From contig NZ_WAEL01000012.1 in assembly GCF_011742925.1 (NCBI RefSeq), positions 62,001-126,000 on the forward strand: a DNA stretch of 64,000 nucleotides, in the 5' to 3' direction. Each line of letters begins with the position of its first letter. Within the stretch, counting starts at the first letter, position 1. Shown here piece after piece: positions 18,717-28,112 of the stretch. The position numbers were made by a program, and so were the translations under genes. The notes beneath the pieces are model-generated. The model was not told the origin of the DNA and made no database searches. It saw only the letters and a program-made list of their open reading frames with translations. The stretch comes from Fibrivirga algicola (GTDB taxonomy: Bacteria > Bacteroidota > Bacteroidia > Cytophagales > Spirosomataceae).

Positions 18717-19592
18717 TTATAACCCAGCGGCCACTACAGATACCTCATTGATCGGCCTGGGTTTATCGTCACTGTTGTCATCGTAGAGTGTCAGCAGCGG
18801 TACGGCTGGCGCGAAAGCCTGTAAGCGGGTGACCCGTCCACTGGTCAATGTCTGCGTCCCATCGTTGTATTTGGGGATGGTCACCAACAAATCAACCAGA
18901 TGCGCGGCCAGGTAATCATTAATGCCTTGCCGCGCATCAGAAGCTTTCACGCGAGCGATGACTGGTTGTATCGGCTTTAAAAACTGACGGATATGGGTTT
19001 CCTGCTCAATCTCAATGATATGTTTGTCGGGCGTATCTATGGTCAGTAAAGTAAGTTGTGCCCCCTTGAGGATCACCAGCTCTTTAAGCGGGCCAAGTAA
19101 TTTAGCGTTCTTCAGCCGGGCAAAATCAGCCGCCAGCACAATCTGGTTAACCGGGCGTTTTTGGTTCGTCAGCTCTTGAGGTACCACCAGTATATTTGCT
19201 TTGAGCCGATGGACCAGCTCAATGGCGCTGTTGCCGAACAAATCGCCGGTTTCCTCAGGCAGAGGGCCGACAACCACAAAGTCATACAACTCGGCAGCGA
19301 ATGCCTGTTCGACCAGGTCTACCAACTGCCCAGGAAAGGCGGACGAGCGAAAGGTATGCCAGTCATTCGTAGCCTCCCGGCGTAAGGTGGTTACCACTTC
19401 ATTAAGCTGATCGGCCTGAACAGAGGGAAGCAGTTTACTAACCAGTAGTGGATTACGCCGCCCTCCAGGTGTAATTGGATAGGCACAGAGCAGGTGAAAG
19501 TCGGCAATGGTATCACTAAAAAACGAACGGGCAAACGTCAGTGCCTGACGGGAGGCCTCCGACAGGTCGGTCAGCAGAAGAATCTTTTTCAT
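18717..19592 (-). CDS. Universal stress protein, two UspA domains
   Basis: Tandem UspA-fold protein of 291 residues. The first domain starts MKKILLLTDLSEASRQALTF and has a loosely conserved nucleotide loop (VVVGPLPEETGDLFGNSAIE); the second, about 145-275, begins NQIVLAADFARLKN and is more degenerate. Usp proteins accumulate on starvation and hypoxia and bind ATP or other ligands. It is the first gene of a minus-strand run (usp, 112-residue protein, ackA) and is divergent from the P-type ATPase at 19795, so the 200-bp gap probably holds two promoters. Confidence 0.88.
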   Translation of the reverse strand: MKKILLLTDLSEASRQALTFARSFFSDTIADFHLLCAYPITPGGRRNPLLVSKLLPSVQADQLNEVVTTLRREATNDWHTFRSSAFPGQLVDLVEQAFAAELYDFVVVGPLPEETGDLFGNSAIELVHRLKANILVVPQELTNQKRPVNQIVLAADFARLKNAKLLGPLKELVILKGAQLTLLTIDTPDKHIIEIEQETHIRQFLKPIQPVIARVKASDARQGINDYLAAHLVDLLVTIPKYNDGTQTLTSGRVTRLQAFAPAVPLLTLYDDNSDDKPRPINEVSVVAAGL

Positions 19593-19794
19593 AAACTATT
19601 GAGCGGGTAAAAGCTGGCTCAACGCCTGCACGTCGTGTTGTACCGTTTCGTCCGTTTTCATAGTCGTTGAGTGGGCTTTACCTGGCACCACCACAAATGT
19701 ATCCCACGTGCACACGCCTACCCATGAGCAGCGTCAGTGCCGGGCTTGTTGCTACGCAGTGCATCCCATTGATGGGGTACCGTAGTTTGCGGCT

Positions 19795-22302
19795 ATGCTG
19801 CCAACTTCTACGCCCACGACAGGCCTGACCGATGAAGCCGTGGCTAACTCACGCGTCGAATACGGCCAGAACAGTCTGTCTATCAAAGCCCGTTCCGGCT
19901 TAGTGGTAATCCTGAAAGAGGTGTTTACCGAGCCAATGTTTCTGTTACTGCTGGCCGCCTGTGCCCTATACGTTGGACTGGGACAGCTTGCCGAATCCAT
20001 CACGTTAATCGTAGCACTAGTCCTGGTCGCTACCATTTCGATTTATCAATCGATTCGAAGTGATCGTGCCTTGGACGCCCTGCGCGAACTGACGCAACCC
20101 CGTGTACGGGTACGTCGACATGGTGAACAGGTTGGTGTTTTGGTTCAGGAGTTGGTTGTCGGCGATGCCGTGCTGATAGCAGAGGGCGAACGAGTGCCGG
20201 CCGACGGTATCATCAGCGAAGCAAACGATTATTCCGTAGACGAATCCATTCTGACTGGTGAGTCAATGTCGGCGGCTAAAAAACCGGGCGATGGGCTTTT
20301 TTCAGGGACAATCACGGTGTCGGGAAGCGCCTGGTTTACTGTATCAGCCGTTGGCGGGCAAACTAAACTGGGGCAAATCGGGCACAGCCTGGCCACGATT
20401 CCAACGGAGAAAACACCCCTGCAACGGCAAATCAGTCTGTTTGTCGGGCAAATGGCGTGGATTGGCTTTTTTGCCTTCGCGCTTGTCTGCGGGGTGAACT
20501 ATACCCGTTCAGGTGATTGGGTTACGGCGCTGCTCTTCGGCCTGACGCTGGCCATGTCGATCCTACCCGAAGAGATCCCCGTTGCCTTCAGCAGTTTCAT
20601 GGCGTTGGGAGCCGCCCGTCTGAGCCGGGCTGGGGTGCTGACCAAACAACCCCAAACGGTCGAAAGTCTGGGTTCGGCCACCGTAATCTGCACCGACAAA
20701 ACCGGCACCATCACGCAGGAAGGCATGAGCGTGCGTCAACTCTACGACGGCACCACCAGTAAGCTGGTATCGTTGCCAGGCGAGCTGTCCTACACGGCTC
20801 AATCGGTGCTGGCCTACGCGCGTTGGGCCAGTGAAACAACCCCCTTCGACCCGATGGAGAAAGCGATCATCGAAGCGTTCAGCACCGCATTTGCTGACAT
20901 TGATCCGACAACCATTGCCGACACGTACCCCATGCTTCACGAATACCCGCTGGCTGGTACGCCCCCTATGATGACCCACGTCCGGAAAGCACCAACGGGC
21001 GAGGTGATTGTGGCCGGAAAGGGAGCGGTAGAACATATTCTGGCCGTTTGCCACCCCGAACCGGCGAAGGTTGACCAGATTCGACGGGTAACCCAAACGC
21101 TTTCTCGAGACGGATTGCGCGTGCTGGGCGTAGCCCGTGGAACGTACCTGACGCCCAACTTCCCGGCTGACCAGGACGGATTTAGCTGGTCGTTTCTGGG
21201 CTTGATTGCCCTTGAGAATCCTCCCAAACCCAACGCTAAAGCGGTAATACAAGCCTTTGTTGACGCCGGTATCCAGGTGAAACTGATCACCGGCGACTTT
21301 TCAGAAACGGCGCAGGCCATCGCCCGGCAGACGGGTTTGCCTTATGCAGATACACTGTTGACGGGTGGTCAAATTATGGCCATGGACGAACTAACCCTAC
21401 GACAGCAAGCCGGGCAAACGGCCGTTTTTGCCCGCATGTTTCCCGAAGCTAAACTGAGAGTCGTGAACGCGCTCAAAGCCAACGGCGAGATTGTGGCGAT
21501 GACGGGCGATGGGGTCAATGATGGGCCGGCCCTGAAAGCGGCACATATTGGCGTGGCTATGGGCAAGCGGGGTACCGAAGTCGCCCGGCAGGCCGCGTCG
21601 CTGGTGCTGGTAGATGATGACCTCGGCAATATGGTTGAGGCCATTGCACAGGGGCGCAAGATTTACCAGAACCTCAAAAAAGCCATCGCTTACATCGTTT
21701 CCATCCACATCCCGATTATACTCACCGTAGCCGTACCCTTACTGGCCAATTGGCGGTGGGAAAACCTGTTCAGCCCCATTCACGTCATTTTTCTGGAATT
21801 GGTCATGGGGCCAACCTGTTCGATCGCTTTCGAGAATGAACCCGCCGAGCCTGGACAAATGCAGCAGCCTCCCCGCCGGGCTACCGAAACCTTTCTGGCT
21901 GGTAGGGAACTAGGCCGAAGTATCGTGCAGGGATTGGGAATTTCGGGGGCTGTGCTTGGGGTTTACTACATCGCCATGCAACAGGGCGAATCTGTGGCGG
22001 TTGTGCGAACCCTGGTCTTTGCGACGCTGGTACTGAGCAATATGTTGCTGACGCTGGTTAACCGGTCGTTTACGCAGTCGATCGTTAAAACGATCCGAAT
22101 CCCCAATCCGATCCTATTTCTGATGGTAGGGCTGACGTTCGGACTGCTGTTGGCCACGCTGCTTGTGCCTGCTACCCGGCAGTTGTTCGGTTTCGCGCCG
22201 GTCTCAGCATCAGCGCTGGGGTGGTGTGGACTAGCCGCGCTGATTGGTGTGGGCTGGATCGAGCTATACAAGGCAGTTCGGTTAACAAAAGCTACTGAAT
22301 AA
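19795..22302 (+). CDS. P-type cation-transporting ATPase
   Basis: Transport ATPase of 835 residues. It has the phosphatase-like TGES loop (SILTGESMSAAK), the phosphorylation site VICTDKTGTITQEGMS, the hinge MTGDGVNDGPALKAAHIGVA and about eight to ten membrane segments. M4 reads SILPEEIPVAFSS and M6 ELVMGPTCSIAFENEPAE, unlike the canonical calcium pump motifs, which suggests a bacterial P2-like subgroup of unsettled ion specificity. The N-terminus is short. It lies between two universal stress protein genes, together with a second ATPase, in the stress island. Confidence 0.92.
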   Translation: MLPTSTPTTGLTDEAVANSRVEYGQNSLSIKARSGLVVILKEVFTEPMFLLLLAACALYVGLGQLAESITLIVALVLVATISIYQSIRSDRALDALRELTQPRVRVRRHGEQVGVLVQELVVGDAVLIAEGERVPADGIISEANDYSVDESILTGESMSAAKKPGDGLFSGTITVSGSAWFTVSAVGGQTKLGQIGHSLATIPTEKTPLQRQISLFVGQMAWIGFFAFALVCGVNYTRSGDWVTALLFGLTLAMSILPEEIPVAFSSFMALGAARLSRAGVLTKQPQTVESLGSATVICTDKTGTITQEGMSVRQLYDGTTSKLVSLPGELSYTAQSVLAYARWASETTPFDPMEKAIIEAFSTAFADIDPTTIADTYPMLHEYPLAGTPPMMTHVRKAPTGEVIVAGKGAVEHILAVCHPEPAKVDQIRRVTQTLSRDGLRVLGVARGTYLTPNFPADQDGFSWSFLGLIALENPPKPNAKAVIQAFVDAGIQVKLITGDFSETAQAIARQTGLPYADTLLTGGQIMAMDELTLRQQAGQTAVFARMFPEAKLRVVNALKANGEIVAMTGDGVNDGPALKAAHIGVAMGKRGTEVARQAASLVLVDDDLGNMVEAIAQGRKIYQNLKKAIAYIVSIHIPIILTVAVPLLANWRWENLFSPIHVIFLELVMGPTCSIAFENEPAEPGQMQQPPRRATETFLAGRELGRSIVQGLGISGAVLGVYYIAMQQGESVAVVRTLVFATLVLSNMLLTLVNRSFTQSIVKTIRIPNPILFLMVGLTFGLLLATLLVPATRQLFGFAPVSASALGWCGLAALIGVGWIELYKAVRLTKATE

Positions 22303-22540
22303 TACTCTATGATTACCCATATTGCAGGAGTCTGCTGCCTGTCAGTAGTAGTCCAGCCACGTGCAGCGCAGTAGCCACACCACTTTTCGGCAAACCACCC
22401 ATATTCCTTCCGACTACCCCTGTGTTGAATCGTCATCCGCACTGATACATGACAGTAAAGCGGAGTTGGGACCGAAATAGAGCTTGAATAAGCCTACTTC
22501 AGCAGATTAACGATAAACTCAACAGCCAAACAACTAAATC

Positions 22541-22996
22541 ATGACGTATAAAACCAACCCTAACTCAACTGTCCTGCTCTACCTGCTGGGATTCCTTGGC
22601 TTAGGGGCTATTGGCGGAGGAGGGCTATTTATACTGTCACCTAGTGGCAAGCTATTCGGAATGCCGCTGTCGATGCTTGATACATCACCATTCCCGGATT
22701 TTCTAATTCCCGGTATCATCTTATTCGTCGTGCTGGGGTTGATACCTTGTGGACTGGTCGTTGCCTTGCTCAAAAAACCAGTGAGTAAATTGGCCGAGCG
22801 CATCAATTTCTTTTCGGATATGCACTGGACCTGGACCGGAACCGTTTACGTGGCCTTCGCGCTGATCATATGGCTACAGGCCGAAATGATGTTTCTGCAA
22901 GCGGTGGGTTGGTTGCATACGCTCTACATGGTTTGGGCTATTGCTATTTTGTTTTTCGCGCTCCTGCCGGATGTCCGTGGTTTATACAGAAAATAA
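22541..22996 (+). CDS. Small integral membrane protein
   Basis: Unrecognised 151-residue protein with about four hydrophobic helices (LLYLLGFLGLGAIGGGGLFI, FLIPGIILFVVLGLIPCGLV, VYVAFALIIWLQAEMMFLQA, LYMVWAIAILFFALL). The second and third helices are joined by a short cytoplasmic-looking loop. It lies in the convergent gap between the two P-type ATPase genes and ends 4 bp before the end of the minus-strand ATPase. A role beside ion transport is possible but only positional. Confidence 0.75.
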   Translation: MTYKTNPNSTVLLYLLGFLGLGAIGGGGLFILSPSGKLFGMPLSMLDTSPFPDFLIPGIILFVVLGLIPCGLVVALLKKPVSKLAERINFFSDMHWTWTGTVYVAFALIIWLQAEMMFLQAVGWLHTLYMVWAIAILFFALLPDVRGLYRK

Positions 22997-23000
22997 CCAG

Positions 23001-25583
23001 CTACTTACTCTGGTTTGCACGCACCCGCACAAGTAGCTTCTTACCCTCTACTGCCCAGAATACCAGGCTCGACACGGCTACGGTGATACCCAATTCGGAC
23101 CATGACAGCGGTTGGGTATGAAAAAGGTCATTGAAAAAAGGAACGTAAATGACCATCAGCTGCAAAGCAACAGTTAGCGTAATGGCGTACAGCATGGGTT
23201 TATTGGCTAGCAAATTCAGACTGAACACTGACTCCCGGTGCGATCGGATAGCGACGGCGTTGCCTAACTGAGCAAAACACAACACCGTAAAGGTCATCGT
23301 TTGCCAGTGTGGGAGGCCGCTTCGAATAGCCCACGCCTGAATGCCGATGGTTACGGTCCCGATTAGCCCGCCTACACCCAAAACAAACCAGGGCAGCTCA
23401 CCCGTAAAAATGGTTTGCCTAGGATCAATCGGTGGGCGTTTCATGGTATCTACTTCGGCAGGTTCGTAGGCTAAAGCCAGGCCGGGCAGTCCGTCGGTGA
23501 TGAGGTTGATCCACAGGATATGAATGGCCAGCAGGGGAATGGGTAAGCCAAAAAAGGGGGCCAGGGAAATGGCGAAAAGCTCACCCGCGTTGCCCGACAG
23601 GATGTAGCGGATAAATTTGAGGATGTTATCAAAAATACGTCGCCCGTGCCTTACTGCTTTCACAATAGTAGCGAAATTATCGTCCAGCAGAATCATGTGA
23701 GCGGCTTCTTTCGCGACCTCCGTGCCGGTAATGCCCATCGCCACACCAATGTCTGCGTTTTTAAGGGCGGGCGCATCATTGACGCCGTCGCCGGTCATGG
23801 CCACAAACTGGTGGCGAGCCTGCAACGCACTGATAATGCGAAGTTTCTGCGCCGGGTCGACGCGGGCATATACCCGTACTTTTTCCACGATTGCATCGAA
23901 CGCAAACTCATTCAGCTGACTTAATTCTGGGCCCGTCAGCACTTTATCGTCATCTGAGGTAATGATGCCGAGTGTTTCGGCGATGGCTTTGGCCGTCAGC
24001 TTGTGGTCGCCGGTAATCATGATGGTGATGATACCCGCTTCCCGGCATTCAGTTACGGCTTGCCGGGCTTCGTGGCGGGGTGGGTCCATCAGGCCAACAA
24101 ACCCAATGAAACGCAGCCCGGTCTCGATGGTGGCAACATCAACGGATTGGGGCAGTTCGGGCAGCAGTTTGCCGGCGTAGCCCATGGTGCGGAATCCCCG
24201 TTCGGCCAACGCATCCACGCGCGTCCGCAACCCAGGTACGTCGGGTTGCTGGTCCGCATCGAGCTGGGTGATCAACGTACCAACGGCTCCTTTGGTGACG
24301 ACCAGCACGCCCTGATCGGTCTGATGCAACGTAGTCATACACTTGCGGTCCGAATCGAAGGGTAGCTCAGCAATGCGCGGAAACCGGCTTTCGAGCTGAG
24401 TACGTACATAAGCCCGGTCGGCAGCATATTGGGCCAGACCTACCTCCGTCGAATCGCCCAGTAGCTTCCCATCCTCACCGGTTGAAACGTCGTTGTTGAG
24501 CGCCATGGCCGTTAGCAGTGCGTCGTCGTTGGCCAGCATCGGCAGCGAAAAATCGGGCGAGGCCTCTGTTTCGTCCACCGTCATTTTGTTGAGAGTCAGC
24601 GTGCCTGTCTTGTCTGTGCAGATATAGGTGACTGAACCAAGCGTCTCAACGGCCGACAGTTTTCGGACCAGCGCCTGACTTTTTACCAGCCGTTTGGCAC
24701 CAAGGGCCAGCGCAACGGTCACCACAGCAGGAAGGGCTTCGGGTATGGCAGCCACGGCCAGCGAGATCGACACCAGCACCAAATTCAGCCACGGCTCACC
24801 ACGTAATAGACCTACCCCGAAGAAGATCAGGCAAATGACCAGGGCCGCTGCCGCCAGCTGCTTACCGAACGTGCCCAGCCGCTTTTGCAAGGGCGTAGCC
24901 ACTTCGTCGGTCTGAACGAGTTGGGCAATCTTCCCCAGTTCAGTGCTCATTCCCGTAGCCACCACATAGGCGGTGGCTCGTCCGTTGGTGACGAATGTGC
25001 CTTTGTAGCCGATGTTGAGCCGGTCGCCAAGCGGATATTCCCCGGCGGGCAGCGTATCGGCGTTTTTCTCCACGTTATCCGACTCGCCCGTCATCGACGA
25101 TTCATCGACTTTCAGGGCGTGCGTTTCCATAAACCGGACGTCAGCGGGAATGATATTCCCCGCGTCGAGCAAGGTCACATCGCCCGGCACCAGGTCAGCC
25201 GCGTCTATGTCGATGGTCTGTCCGTTGCGCAGCACCCGCGCCTTAGTGGCAGCCATCTTTTTAAGGGCTTCGACCGCTTTTGTAGCCTGGTATTCCTGCG
25301 CAAACCCGATCAGAGCGTTCAGCAAGACAATGGCCAGAATGACATAAGCTGAGTTGAGCTCACCAATTACCGCCGATATAATCGCGGCTGTAATCAGTAC
25401 CAGCACCATCACATCGGTAAACTGATGAAACAGCATTAGCCAGATGGTTTTCTTTTTCGCGTCGGCAATCTGGTTCTTTCCTGTCTCGGTCAGCCGCTGT
25501 TGGGCAGTGGTCGAATCAATCCCGGCGGGGGTCGTGTTCAGCGACTGAGCCACGTCGGCAATTTGGGAAGTGTAATACTCCAT
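23001..25583 (-). CDS. Calcium-type P-type ATPase (P2A-like)
   Basis: Transport ATPase of 860 residues. Motifs: SSMTGESDNVEK, M4 AAIPEALPAVVTVALALGAK, phosphorylation site YICTDKTGTLTLNKMTV, MTGDGVNDAPALKNADIGVA, M5 SGNAGELF and M6 INLITDGLPGLALAYEPAE. The M4-M6 residues are those of SERCA/PMR1-type calcium pumps, so Ca2+ export is the likely activity, with Mn2+ possible. Ends with VEGKKLLVRVRANQSK. It is 6 bp downstream of the universal stress protein gene at 25590 and probably cotranscribed with it. Confidence 0.93.
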   Translation of the reverse strand: MEYYTSQIADVAQSLNTTPAGIDSTTAQQRLTETGKNQIADAKKKTIWLMLFHQFTDVMVLVLITAAIISAVIGELNSAYVILAIVLLNALIGFAQEYQATKAVEALKKMAATKARVLRNGQTIDIDAADLVPGDVTLLDAGNIIPADVRFMETHALKVDESSMTGESDNVEKNADTLPAGEYPLGDRLNIGYKGTFVTNGRATAYVVATGMSTELGKIAQLVQTDEVATPLQKRLGTFGKQLAAAALVICLIFFGVGLLRGEPWLNLVLVSISLAVAAIPEALPAVVTVALALGAKRLVKSQALVRKLSAVETLGSVTYICTDKTGTLTLNKMTVDETEASPDFSLPMLANDDALLTAMALNNDVSTGEDGKLLGDSTEVGLAQYAADRAYVRTQLESRFPRIAELPFDSDRKCMTTLHQTDQGVLVVTKGAVGTLITQLDADQQPDVPGLRTRVDALAERGFRTMGYAGKLLPELPQSVDVATIETGLRFIGFVGLMDPPRHEARQAVTECREAGIITIMITGDHKLTAKAIAETLGIITSDDDKVLTGPELSQLNEFAFDAIVEKVRVYARVDPAQKLRIISALQARHQFVAMTGDGVNDAPALKNADIGVAMGITGTEVAKEAAHMILLDDNFATIVKAVRHGRRIFDNILKFIRYILSGNAGELFAISLAPFFGLPIPLLAIHILWINLITDGLPGLALAYEPAEVDTMKRPPIDPRQTIFTGELPWFVLGVGGLIGTVTIGIQAWAIRSGLPHWQTMTFTVLCFAQLGNAVAIRSHRESVFSLNLLANKPMLYAITLTVALQLMVIYVPFFNDLFHTQPLSWSELGITVAVSSLVFWAVEGKKLLVRVRANQSK

Positions 25584-25589
25584 GCAGGC

Positions 25590-26420
25590 TTAGGCTTTAC
25601 TAAAAACCAGCAGCGGCACCGTGGTCAGAAATGAGTAGTCAATCGAGTTGCCAGACATGAATAATTGGGAAAAGAAACCTTCCTGCTGTGTGGTGAACAT
25701 AATCAGCACCGATGGCTTGTGAGCGTTCATTGCCCCTTCGATGTCTTCAGTCAATGTTTTCACTACGTGGCGGGGTGTCAGCTGCACCGCCACAGGATAG
25801 TCGGTCTGTTTTTGAACAGCTACACGGATAATGTCCGGATCAATAATCGGTTCCAGGGGTTCGCTGAAGTGGAGCAGCCTGACCGCTGCTGAGACAGGCC
25901 GGGCAAAATCAACCACTCGTATTAGTTCGTCGAGACGGGTCAGATCTGATGCGTATAGCACGTTGGTCAGTTTGGTTGACCGGTAGTGGCCTGGTACAAT
26001 AATCACCGGTATCTTTGACTGATTGATCAGATTCGAGGTAGTGGTGCCAAACAGTTTATCCAATAGGCCCGCACCGTGTGTGCTAATGCAGATATAATCG
26101 AAATCGTGGTCAGTCGCATAGTCCAAAATGGTGCTATCAGTAAAGGGCGAGTTTTTGATAACGCAGCTGTAGTCGAATGGATCAGTATTTCGGCTTTTAT
26201 ACACCGCTTCGACGAAGTGGTCAAGGGCCTCTCGTTTAGCCCCTATCTCGCTTTTTTCATGCGCTGTGTATGCGGCTTCCGTCCAGGTTGTAGGACGAGG
26301 AATGTGGCTAACGTGCAAAAAAGTGAGGGCGATGTCGCACTGCGAAGCCAGTTGAATGGCGAAACGCATGGCTGCTTTCGAGCTACTGGAAAGGTCAGTG
26401 GTGACGAGGATCTTTTTCAT
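25590..26420 (-). CDS. Universal stress protein, two UspA domains
   Basis: Tandem UspA protein of 276 residues. The first domain starts MKKILVTTDLSSSSKAAMRF and ends with a well kept nucleotide-binding loop (STHGAGLLDKLFGTTTSN followed by IPVIIVPG). The second domain is diverged (LTNVLYASDLTRLDELIRVV) and lacks the glycine loop. It is 6 bp upstream of the calcium-type ATPase gene on the same strand. Together with the Usp at 18717 it brackets the ATPase pair. Confidence 0.92.
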   Translation of the reverse strand: MKKILVTTDLSSSSKAAMRFAIQLASQCDIALTFLHVSHIPRPTTWTEAAYTAHEKSEIGAKREALDHFVEAVYKSRNTDPFDYSCVIKNSPFTDSTILDYATDHDFDYICISTHGAGLLDKLFGTTTSNLINQSKIPVIIVPGHYRSTKLTNVLYASDLTRLDELIRVVDFARPVSAAVRLLHFSEPLEPIIDPDIIRVAVQKQTDYPVAVQLTPRHVVKTLTEDIEGAMNAHKPSVLIMFTTQQEGFFSQLFMSGNSIDYSFLTTVPLLVFSKA

Positions 26421-26489
26421 AACGAAAGGGGGGGGGGTGACACGTTTTCTTTTAGCTAAAACGTGTTTGTATTATTGAAGGAATAGTGC

Positions 26490-27464
26490 TTAAAAAAGCT
26501 TGGGTTGATCGTATTTGATTTCACGAACCGTAAACCGGGCATAGGGTTGTTCTACCCCGTCGATTACCCAGGCAGCTGTAGCCTGGAACGGGATTTTAAC
26601 GCCATTACATTCGCGGTAGTCAGCTAGCTGCCCGGTCCAGGGAAGTCGGTGCGTGGTATCACTGTATCGTTGCGCCTGATACCGCACGATTTCGCCTTGC
26701 TCGTTAATCTGCATTGTACAGGAAACAGTGATGCCGTTATCGGTGAGGGTCAGCGTGGCGGAATCGTTGTCGATGGGTGACCATACGGCCGGCCCGCCAG
26801 GCAATAAACTGGTTGGAAACCAGACTGCTTCGGCCAAATAGCGTAACAATTCGCCCTCGTCGACAGTGGGGCCGCTGGCGTGTTGAATGGGGAACGTACC
26901 TACCAGCTGGACGGTCAAGCTTCCCCGTCCCGCTACATACTGGTCGCAGGCCGTAAACCAGGTGGTGGTACCAACCCAGATATAGGCCGGTTTGTCAGCT
27001 ACAAAATATTCGTCGCCGGTAATGGAAATCCAGTCCTTTTTCAGATTCGTCTTAAACTGGCCATCGTGCCGAAGCCGAACCGAGCGGATGTAAGGTTGGC
27101 TGGGCGTCAGCACATGCCGGAAATAGCGTTGCACGGGAGCAGGCAGACCGGTCAGTTGAACGGGATCATAGGTTTTAACTAGTCCGGTCTCGACCTGAGA
27201 AAATAAAGTCGTCATCTGCTTACGCGTCTGACGGGCAGCTAGCCACTTGCCAATCAGCAGCGCACCCAAAGGAAGCGTTAATGCTGAAAGTATCAGCCAA
27301 TTCGTACTGCGTCTCATACTGATCGTTGAGGTTTTGTAGACGATGAACCCAAGTACTGGAGCCACGATCCAACGCGTAGGGAATAGCAATTTTTCCCATA
27401 TCTCTATCATGTCAAAGCTACGGATAGGGATATGCCGCAGGCATTGATACGGAACAGCAGGCAT
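26490..27464 (-). CDS. DUF6544-like protein with N-terminal membrane anchor
   Basis: Protein of 324 residues. The ATG at 27408-27410 (MIEIWEKLLF) is likelier than the first ATG. Two hydrophobic segments near the N-terminus (WIVAPVLGFIVY; WLILSALTLPLGALLIGKWL) precede a soluble domain with LPAPVQRYFRHVL, the hallmark of a family of uncharacterised proteins related to LolA/LppX-type folds, followed by VWFPTSLLPG and IPFQATAAWVIDG. Function unknown; envelope association is inferred. It belongs to the minus-strand group ending at 26490. Confidence 0.75.
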   Translation of the reverse strand: MPAVPYQCLRHIPIRSFDMIEIWEKLLFPTRWIVAPVLGFIVYKTSTISMRRSTNWLILSALTLPLGALLIGKWLAARQTRKQMTTLFSQVETGLVKTYDPVQLTGLPAPVQRYFRHVLTPSQPYIRSVRLRHDGQFKTNLKKDWISITGDEYFVADKPAYIWVGTTTWFTACDQYVAGRGSLTVQLVGTFPIQHASGPTVDEGELLRYLAEAVWFPTSLLPGGPAVWSPIDNDSATLTLTDNGITVSCTMQINEQGEIVRYQAQRYSDTTHRLPWTGQLADYRECNGVKIPFQATAAWVIDGVEQPYARFTVREIKYDQPKLF

Positions 27465-27537
27465 CGTGATTGCAATTAGTCTCCGGTAGCAGCACAGCCC
27501 TTTGTTGCGACGCTACCAGAGACTAATCGTAATCACG
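27465..27537. terminator. Long hairpin between 27542 and 26490 genes
   Basis: Arms 27465-27490 and 27512-27537, 26 nt each with about three mismatches (CGTGATTGCAATTAGTCTC against its complement in the right arm). It starts directly upstream of the 26490-27464 gene and 5 bp past the stop of the 27542 gene, as expected for a terminator of the small secreted protein gene on the minus strand. Confidence 0.65.
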
Positions 27538-27541
27538 GTAC

Positions 27542-27916
27542 CTAATTTTGATTCGATTTAGCAGTAGACTGAGCGGCTTTTGCCGCCAGCTTATCGGCCT
27601 TGATGCGTTGCTTTTGTGCTTTCTTTTCAGCTGCTACTGCTCGCCTGGAATCTCGGGCGGCGTCGGTAGCATCGTGATCTACCTTACTGGCGGCCTTAGC
27701 AATGGCTTTATTTTCTTTCGACAGGCTCTGTGCCTCCTGTAGGCGACTGGCATTTTTCTGCGCAGCGGTCTGTGTTGCTTCGTTCTTCTGAATTTCTGCT
27801 TTCAATAGAGCCGCATTTTTGGTGGCCTGGGTCGTATCAACTTGCGCTGTGGCCCCAATTGACAGGAAACAAAAGCAGCCGATGAATACGGCGGAATAGA
27901 TAACATTGTTTTTCAT
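27542..27916 (-). CDS. Small secreted Ala/Lys-rich protein
   Basis: Protein of 124 residues with a signal peptide (VIYSAVFIGCFCFLSIGATA, cleavage near AQ) and a mature part made almost only of Ala, Lys, Gln, Glu and Asp, predicted helical or coiled-coil (KAIAKAASKVDHDATDAARD, KKAQKQRIKADKLAAKAAQS). No enzymatic motif. The protein at 37188 has the same design, so both may be envelope-stress or desiccation-type proteins. Flanked by a strong terminator hairpin. Confidence 0.7.
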   Translation of the reverse strand: MKNNVIYSAVFIGCFCFLSIGATAQVDTTQATKNAALLKAEIQKNEATQTAAQKNASRLQEAQSLSKENKAIAKAASKVDHDATDAARDSRRAVAAEKKAQKQRIKADKLAAKAAQSTAKSNQN

Positions 27917-28112
27917 ACGATGTGATTCCCCCGGTAGGAGTCTTATCCGGATTGGTCATAAAAGCATCGCTTTATTTAGCGTAACTTTCTGTAAATCAAA
28001 AGTATGAACAAGGTAATTAGTAGCCACTAAGGCCCGTCATGTCAACCCCTGACCTTGCTCACGATACAGGTACGCTATCGTGAACTGCGCACGAACGACC
28101 GTCCGCTCTAGT

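Noticed and set aside
20563-21252. 229-codon ORF antisense to the P-type ATPase
   Set aside because: Shadow of a highly conserved ATPase gene; high GC creates open antisense frames.
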